Below the pieces are notes generated by a model. It was not told the DNA's origin, did not search any database, and saw nothing but the letters and a program-made list of their open reading frames with translations. This document shows positions 58,952 through 64,000 of a DNA stretch of 64,000 nucleotides, one piece after another (the stretch's first letter is position 1; every line of letters begins with the position of its first letter). The DNA is from Tupaia tana (Eukaryota; Chordata; Mammalia; Scandentia; Tupaiidae): positions 620,001 to 684,000 of the forward strand of contig JAKSZU010000027.1 of assembly GCA_026018925.1 (NCBI GenBank), written 5' to 3'. The position numbers and the translations under genes were made by a program.

Positions 58952-60444
58952 GGGAGTAAGTTTAGGGCTACTGTTAGTTTTCGGTTCAGTGTTACGGTTG
59001 GATTTAGCGTGAGGATCAGGTTAGGGTAGGGGTTGAGCTTAAGGTGTCCGCCTAGGTTTAGTGTTAGGTGTATGGTTTGATTTAGGCTTCAGGTTAGGTT
59101 AGGTTTGAACTTAGTTTGAGGGAGTAAGTTTAGGGCTACTGTTTGTTTTCGGGTAACTGTTACGGTTGGAGTTAGTGTCAGGTCCAGGTTAGGGTTGGCA
59201 TTGAGCTAATGGTGTCCACCTAGGATTAGGGTTAGGTGTATGTTTTGATTTAGGCTTCAGGTTAGGTTAGGTTTGAAGTTAGTTTGAGGGAGTAAGTTTA
59301 GGGCTACTGTTAGTTTTCGGTTAACTGTTACAGTTGGAGTAAGCGTGAGGGTCAGGTTAGGGTAGGGGTTGAGCTCAAGGTATCCGCCTAGGGTTAGGGT
59401 TAGGTGTATGATTTGATTAAGGCTTCAGTTTAGGTTAGGTTTGAACTTAGTTTGAGGGAGTAAGTTTAGGGCTACTGTTAATTTTCGGTTCCGTGTTACG
59501 GTTGGAGATAGCGTCAGGGTCAGGTTAGGGTTGGGGATGAGCTTTAGGTGTCCGCCTAGGGTTAGGGTTAGGTGTATGTTTTGATTTAGGCTTCAGGTTA
59601 GCTTAGGTTTGAAGTTAGTTTGAGGGAGTAAGTTTAGGCCTACTGTTTGTTTTCGGTTAACTGTTACAGTTGGAGTAAGCGTGAGGGTCAGGTTAGGGTA
59701 GGGGTTCAGCTCAAGGTGTCCGCCTATGGTTAGGGTTAGGTGTATGATTTGATTAAGGCTTCAGGTTAGGTTAGGTTTGAAGTTAGTTTGAGGGAGTAAG
59801 TTTAGGGCTACTGTTAGTTTTCGGTTCAGTGTTACGGTTGGATTTAGCGAGAGTGTCAGGTTAGGGTTGGGGTTGAGCTTAAGGTGTCCGCCTAGGTTTA
59901 AGGTTAGGTGTATGGTTTGATTTAGGCTTCAGGTTAGGTTAGTTTTGAACTTAGTTTGAGGGAGTAAGTTTAGGGCTACTGTTTGTTTTCGGGTAACTGT
60001 TACGGTTGGAGTTAGCGTCAGGTCCAGGTTAGGGTTGGCGTTGAGCTAATGGTGTCCGCCTAGGGTTAGGGTTAGGTGTATGTTTTGATTTAGGCTTCAG
60101 GTTAGGTTAGGTTTGAAGTTAGTTTGAGGGAGTTAGTTTAGGGCTACTGTTAGTTTTCGGTTCAGTGTTACGGTTGGAGATAGAGTCAGGGTCAGGTTAG
60201 GGTTGGGGTTAAGCTTCAGGTGTCCGCCTAGGGTTAGGGTTAGGTCTATGGTTTGAGTTAGGGTTCAGGTTAGGTTAGGTTTGAACTTAGTTTGAGAGAG
60301 TAAGTTTAGGGCTACTGTTAGTTTTCGGGTTACTGTTATGGTTGGAGTTAGCGTCAGGACCATTTTAGGGTTGGGGTTGAGCTTAAGGTGCTCGCCCAGG
60401 GTTAGGGTTAGGTCTCTTGTTTGAGTTAGGCTTCAGGTTAGGTT

Positions 60445-61177
60445 AGGTTTGAACTTAGTTTGAGGGAGTAAGTTTAGGGCTACTGTTAGTTTTCGGTTCA
60501 GTGTTACGGTTGGAGATAGCGTCAGGGTCAGGTTAGGGTTGGGTTTGAGCTTCAGGTGTCCGCCTAGGGTTAGGGTTAGGTCTATGGTTTGAGTTAGGCT
60601 TTATGTTAGGTTAGGTTTGAACTTAGTTTGAGGGAGTAAGTTTAGGGCTACTATTAGTTTTCGGGTCAGTGTTACGGTTGGAGATAGCGTCTGGGTCAGG
60701 TTAGGGTTGGGGTTGAGCTTCAGGTGTCCGCCTAGGGTTAGGGTTAGGTCTATGGTTTGAGATAGGCTTCAGGTTAGGTTAGGTTTGAACATAGTTTGAG
60801 GGAGTAAGTTTAGGGCTACTGTTAGTTTTCGGTTCAGTGTTACGGTTGGATTTAACGTGAGGGTCAGGTTTGGGTTGGGGTTGAGCTTAAGGTGTCCGCC
60901 TAGGGTTAGGGTTAGGTGTATGGTTTGATTTAGGCTTCAGGTTAGGTTAGGTTTGAACTTAGTTTGAGGGAGTAAGTTTAGGGCTACTCTTAGATTTCGG
61001 GTAACTGTTATGGTTGGAGTTAGCGTCAGGGCCATTTTAGGTTTGGGGTTGAGCTTAAGGTGTCCGCCAAGTTTTAGGGTTAGGTCTATGGTTTGAGTTA
61101 GGCTTCAGGTTAGGTTAGGTTTGAACTTAGTTTGAGGGAGTAAGTTTAGGGCTACTGTTAGTTTTCGGTTCAGTGTT
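60445..61177 (+). repeat. Duplicated block IX, right copy
   Basis: This is the partner of 57,421-58,153. Differences include TTTAACGTGAGGGTCAGGTTTGGG near 60,851 against TTTAGCGTGAGGGTCAGTTTAGGG, the former type also being present near 39,850, 45,399 and 55,811. One unit has probably been replaced by conversion from another lineage. Confidence 0.72.
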
Positions 61178-61807
61178 ACGGTTGGAGATAGCGTCAGGGT
61201 CAGGTTAGGGTTGGGCTTGAACTTCAGGTGTCCGCCTAGGGTTAGGGTTAGGTCTACGGTTTGAGTTAGGCTTCAGGTTAGGTTAGGTTTGAAATTAGTT
61301 TGAGGGAGTAAGTTTCGGGCTAATGTTAGTTTTCTGTTCAGTGTTACGGTTGGAGTTAGCGTCAGGGTCAGGATAGGGTTGGGGTTGAGCTTAAGGTGTC
61401 CGCCTAGGATTAGAGTTAGGTGTATGGTTTGATTTAGGCTTCAGGTTAGGTTAGGTTTGAACTTAGTTTGAGGGAGTAAGTTTAGGGCGACTGGTAGTTT
61501 TCGGGTAACTGTTATGGTTGGAGTTAGCGTCAGGGCCAGGTTAGGTTTGGGGTTGAGCTTAAGGTATCTGCCTAGGGTTAGGGTTAGGTCTATGGTTTGA
61601 GTTAGGCTTCAGGTTAGGATAGGTTTGAACTTAGTTTGAGGGAGTAAGTTTAGGGCTACTGTTAGTTTTCGGTTCAGTGTTCCGGTTGGAGATAGCGTCA
61701 GGGTCAGGTTAGGGTTGGGGTTGAGCTTCAGGTGTCCGCCTAGGGTTAGGGTTAGGTCTATGGTTTGAGTTAGGCTTCAGGTTAGGTTAGGTTTGAACTT
61801 AGTTTGA

Positions 61808-62479
61808 GGGAGTCAGTTTAGGGCTACTGTTAGTTTTCGGTTAACTGTTACGGTTGGAGTAAGCGTCAGGGTCAGGTTAGGTTTGGGGTTGAGCTTAAGG
61901 TGTCCGCCTAGGGTTAGTGTTAGGTGTATGGTTTGATTTAGGCCTCAGGTTAGGTTAGGTTTGAACTTAGTTTGAGGGAATAAGTTTAGGGCTACTGTTA
62001 GTTTTCGTTTAACTGTTACGTCTGGAGCAAGCGTCAGGGTCAGGTTAGGTTGGGGGTTAAGCATAAGGTGTCCGCCTAGTGTTAGGGTTAGGTCTATGGT
62101 TTCATTTAGGCTTCAGGTTAGGGTAGGATTGAACTTAGTTTGAGGGAGTAAGTTTAGGGCTACTGTTAGTTTTCGGTTCAGAGTTTCGGTTGGATTTAGC
62201 CTCAGAGTCAGGTTAGTGTTGGGGTTAAGCTTAAGGTGTCCGCCTAGGGTTAGGGTTAGGTCTATTGTTTGAGTTAGGCTTCAGGTTAGGTTAGGTTTGA
62301 ACTTAGTTTGAGGGAGTAAGTTTAGGGCTACTGTTAGTTTTCGGTTCAGTGTTACGGTTGGAGTTAGCGTGAGGGTCAGGTTAGGGTTGGGGTTGGGCTT
62401 AAGGTGTCCGCCTAGGGTTAGGGTTAGGTGTATGGTTTGATTTAGGCTTCAGGTTAGGTTAGGTTTGAACTTAGTTTGA
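61808..62479 (+). repeat. Four-monomer cassette, copy 8
   Basis: Sister of copy 7 at a step of 3,528 bp (exactly 21 monomers). Private changes are GGCCTCAGG near 61,942 and TTCAGAGTTTCGG near 62,178. The next unit downstream differs from that after copy 7, so the shared block ends just after the cassette. Confidence 0.82.
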
Positions 62480-64000
62480 GGGAGTAAGTTTAGGGCTACT
62501 GTTTGTTTTCGGGTAACTGTTACGGTTGGAGTTAGCGTCAGGTCCAGGTTAGTGTTGGCATTGAGCTAATGGTGTCCACCTAGGATTAGGGTTAGGTGTA
62601 TGTTTTGATTTAGGCTTCAGGTTAGGTTAGGTTTGAAGTTAGTTTGAGGGAGTAAGTTTAGGGCTACTGTTAGTTTTCGGTTAACTGTTACAGTTGGAGT
62701 AAGCGTGAGGGTCAGGTTACGGTAGGGGTTGAGCTCAAGGTATCCGCCTAGGGTTAGGGTTAGGTGTATGATTTGATTAAGGCTTCAGTTTAGGTTAGGT
62801 TTGAACTTAGTTTGAGGGAGTTAGTTTAGGGCTACTGTTAGTTTTCGGTTCAGTGTTGCGGTTGGAGATAGCGTCAGGGTCATGTTAGGGTTGGGGTTGA
62901 GCTTAAGGTGTCCGCCTAGGGTTAGGGTTAGGTGTTTGGTTTGATTTAGGCTTAAGGTTATGTTAGGTTTAAACTTAGTTTGAGGGAGTAAGTTTAGGGC
63001 TACTGTTAGTTTTCTGTTCAGTTTTACGGTTGGAGATAGCGTCAGGGTCAGGTTAGGGTTGGGCTTGAACTTCAGGTGTCCGCCTAGGGTTAGGGTTAGG
63101 TCTATGGTTTGAGTTAGGCTTCAGGTTAGGTTAGGTTTGAAATTAGTTTGAGGGAGTAAGTTTAGGGCCAATGTTAGTTTTCTGTTCAGTGTTACGGTTG
63201 GAGTTAGCGTCAGGGTCAGGTTAGGGTTGGGGTTGACCTTAAGGTGTCCGCCTAGGGTTAGGGTTAGGTGTATGGTTTGAGATAGGCTTCAGGTTAGGTT
63301 AGGTTTGAACATAGTTTGAGGGAGTAAGTTTAGGGCTACTGTTAGTTTTCGGGTAATTGTTATGGTTGGAGTTAACGTCAGGTCCAGGATAGGGTTGGGG
63401 TTGAGCTTAAGGTGTCCGCCTAGGGTTAGGGTTAGGTCTATGGTTTGAGTTAGGCTTCAGGTTAGGTTAGGTTTGAACTTAGTTTGAGGGAGTCAGTTTA
63501 GGGCTACTGTTAGTTTTTGGTTCAGTGTTACGGTTGGAGATAGCGTCAGGGTCAGGTTAGGTTTGGGGTTGAGCTTAAGGTGTCCGCCAAGTTTTAGGGT
63601 TAGGTCTATGGTTTGAGTTAGGCTTCAGGTTAGGTTAGGATTGAACTTAGTTTGAGGGAGTAAGTTTAGGGCTACTGTTAGTTTTCGGTTCAGTGTTACG
63701 GTTGGAGATAGCGTCAGGGTCAGGTTAGGGTTGGGCTTGAACTTCAGGTGTCCGCCTAGGGTTAGGGTTAGGTCTACGGTTTGAGTTAGGCTTCAGGTTA
63801 GGTTAGGTTTGAAATTAGTTTGAGGGAGTAAGTTTCGGGCTAATGTTAGTTTTCTGTTCAGTGTTACGGTTGGAGTTAGCGTCAGGGTCAGGATAGGGTT
63901 GGGGTTGAGCTTAAGGTGTCCGCCTAGGATTAGAGTTAGGTGTATGGTTTGATTTAGGCTTCAGGTTAGGTTAGGTTTGAACTTAGTTTGAGGGAGTAAG
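62480..64000 (+). repeat. Satellite monomers at the right window edge
   Basis: About nine units continue to the last base, where the window ends on GGGAGTAAG. Units near 62.5-63.2 kb resemble 27.7-28.7 kb in order. A hybrid unit near 63,241-63,330 joins a GTGTATGG front to a GAGATAGG / GAACATAG end. The final units (63.65-64.0 kb) match 61.13-61.48 kb, including GTCTACGG and TTTCGGGCTAATG. Nothing but satellite is visible. Confidence 0.7.

Larger units (their letters stand above)
1..64000 (+). repeat. 168-bp telomere-like satellite DNA array, whole window
   Basis: The whole window is a head-to-tail tandem array of a 168-bp unit, all in one orientation and with no interrupting sequence. The landmark GGGAGTAAG starts at 1, 169, 337 and 505 and is still in register at 63,992, giving 381 periods and a net shortfall of 17 bases. 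The + strand is G/T-rich and C-poor throughout. The unit is built of degenerate GGGTTA-type hexamers. Differences between units are substitutions and one-base indels, for example a lost T near 1,589 and a lost base near 13,275. The array enters and leaves the window, so its full size is unknown. Arrays of this kind are typical of eukaryotic heterochromatin. Placement in a subtelomere or pericentromere is inference. No gene-sized unique stretch exists anywhere in it. Confidence 0.98.

Noticed and set aside
1..64000. CRISPR array
   Set aside because: Regular spacing suggested it briefly, but there are no unique spacers. The whole 168-bp period is conserved and no cas gene is present.
1..64000. 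Functional telomere tract
   Set aside because: Only about two to three exact TTAGGG units occur per 168 bp. A telomere would be a near-pure hexamer array ending at a chromosome terminus.
1..64000. tRNA, rRNA, transposon or retroelement insertions
   Set aside because: Register is continuous from the first to the last base with no insertion larger than a base or a whole monomer, so there is no room for such an element.
1..64000. A single strict higher-order repeat of fixed length
   Set aside because: Steps range from 14 to 118 monomers and subtype order is only locally conserved, so no one period explains the array.

Overview
The window contains no recognisable gene. From base 1 to base 64,000 it is one uninterrupted head-to-tail satellite array in a single orientation, and it runs off both ends. 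The monomer is 168 bp. A landmark (GGGAGTAAG) starts at 1, 169, 337 and 505 and can be followed to 63,992, which makes 381 periods with a net loss of only 17 bases. The + strand is rich in G and T and poor in C. Nearly all differences between monomers are substitutions or one-base indels.

Each monomer reads as 28 degenerate hexamers related to the telomere repeat GGGTTA/TTAGGG. A nearly perfect telomeric core (CTAGGGTTAGGGTTAGG) sits mid-monomer, and TTAGG and TTAGGC variants lie nearby. The array therefore looks like ancient telomere-type DNA that became fixed as a 168-bp unit and was then amplified by whole-unit recombination. This points to a eukaryotic nuclear genome, probably an animal with TTAGGG telomeres, in subtelomeric, pericentromeric or other heterochromatic DNA. 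I cannot name the species.

Layout. Monomers fall into recognisable subtypes that recur in preserved order without one strict higher-order period. 1.3-3.4 kb recurs at 10.4-12.5 kb. 3.6-4.8 kb recurs at 6.3-7.5 kb. 4.8-6.2 kb recurs at 9.7-11.1 kb. 10.8-14.6 kb recurs at 16.0-19.1 kb with whole monomers missing. 19.3-20.1 kb recurs at 22.5-23.2 kb. 24.3-29.0 kb recurs at 44.1-48.8 kb. 27.2-34.8 kb is a nested set of 2.35- and 2.69-kb steps. 36.1-38.7 kb recurs at 40.6-43.2 kb. 38.9-40.6 kb recurs at 44.4-46.2 kb. 48.7-55.5 kb is a perfect tandem duplication with a 3,359-bp step. 57.4-59.0 kb recurs at 60.4-62.5 kb. A four-monomer cassette of exactly 672 bp occurs eight times.

Mechanism (inference). 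Every duplication step measured is a whole number of monomers minus 0-5 bases, so copies arose by register-aligned unequal exchange or gene conversion. Chimeric monomers mark some junctions. No RNA gene, transposon, CRISPR array or unique sequence was seen. The short open reading frames are by-products of a repeat whose length is divisible by three. All comparisons were made by eye, so identities are estimates except where stated.
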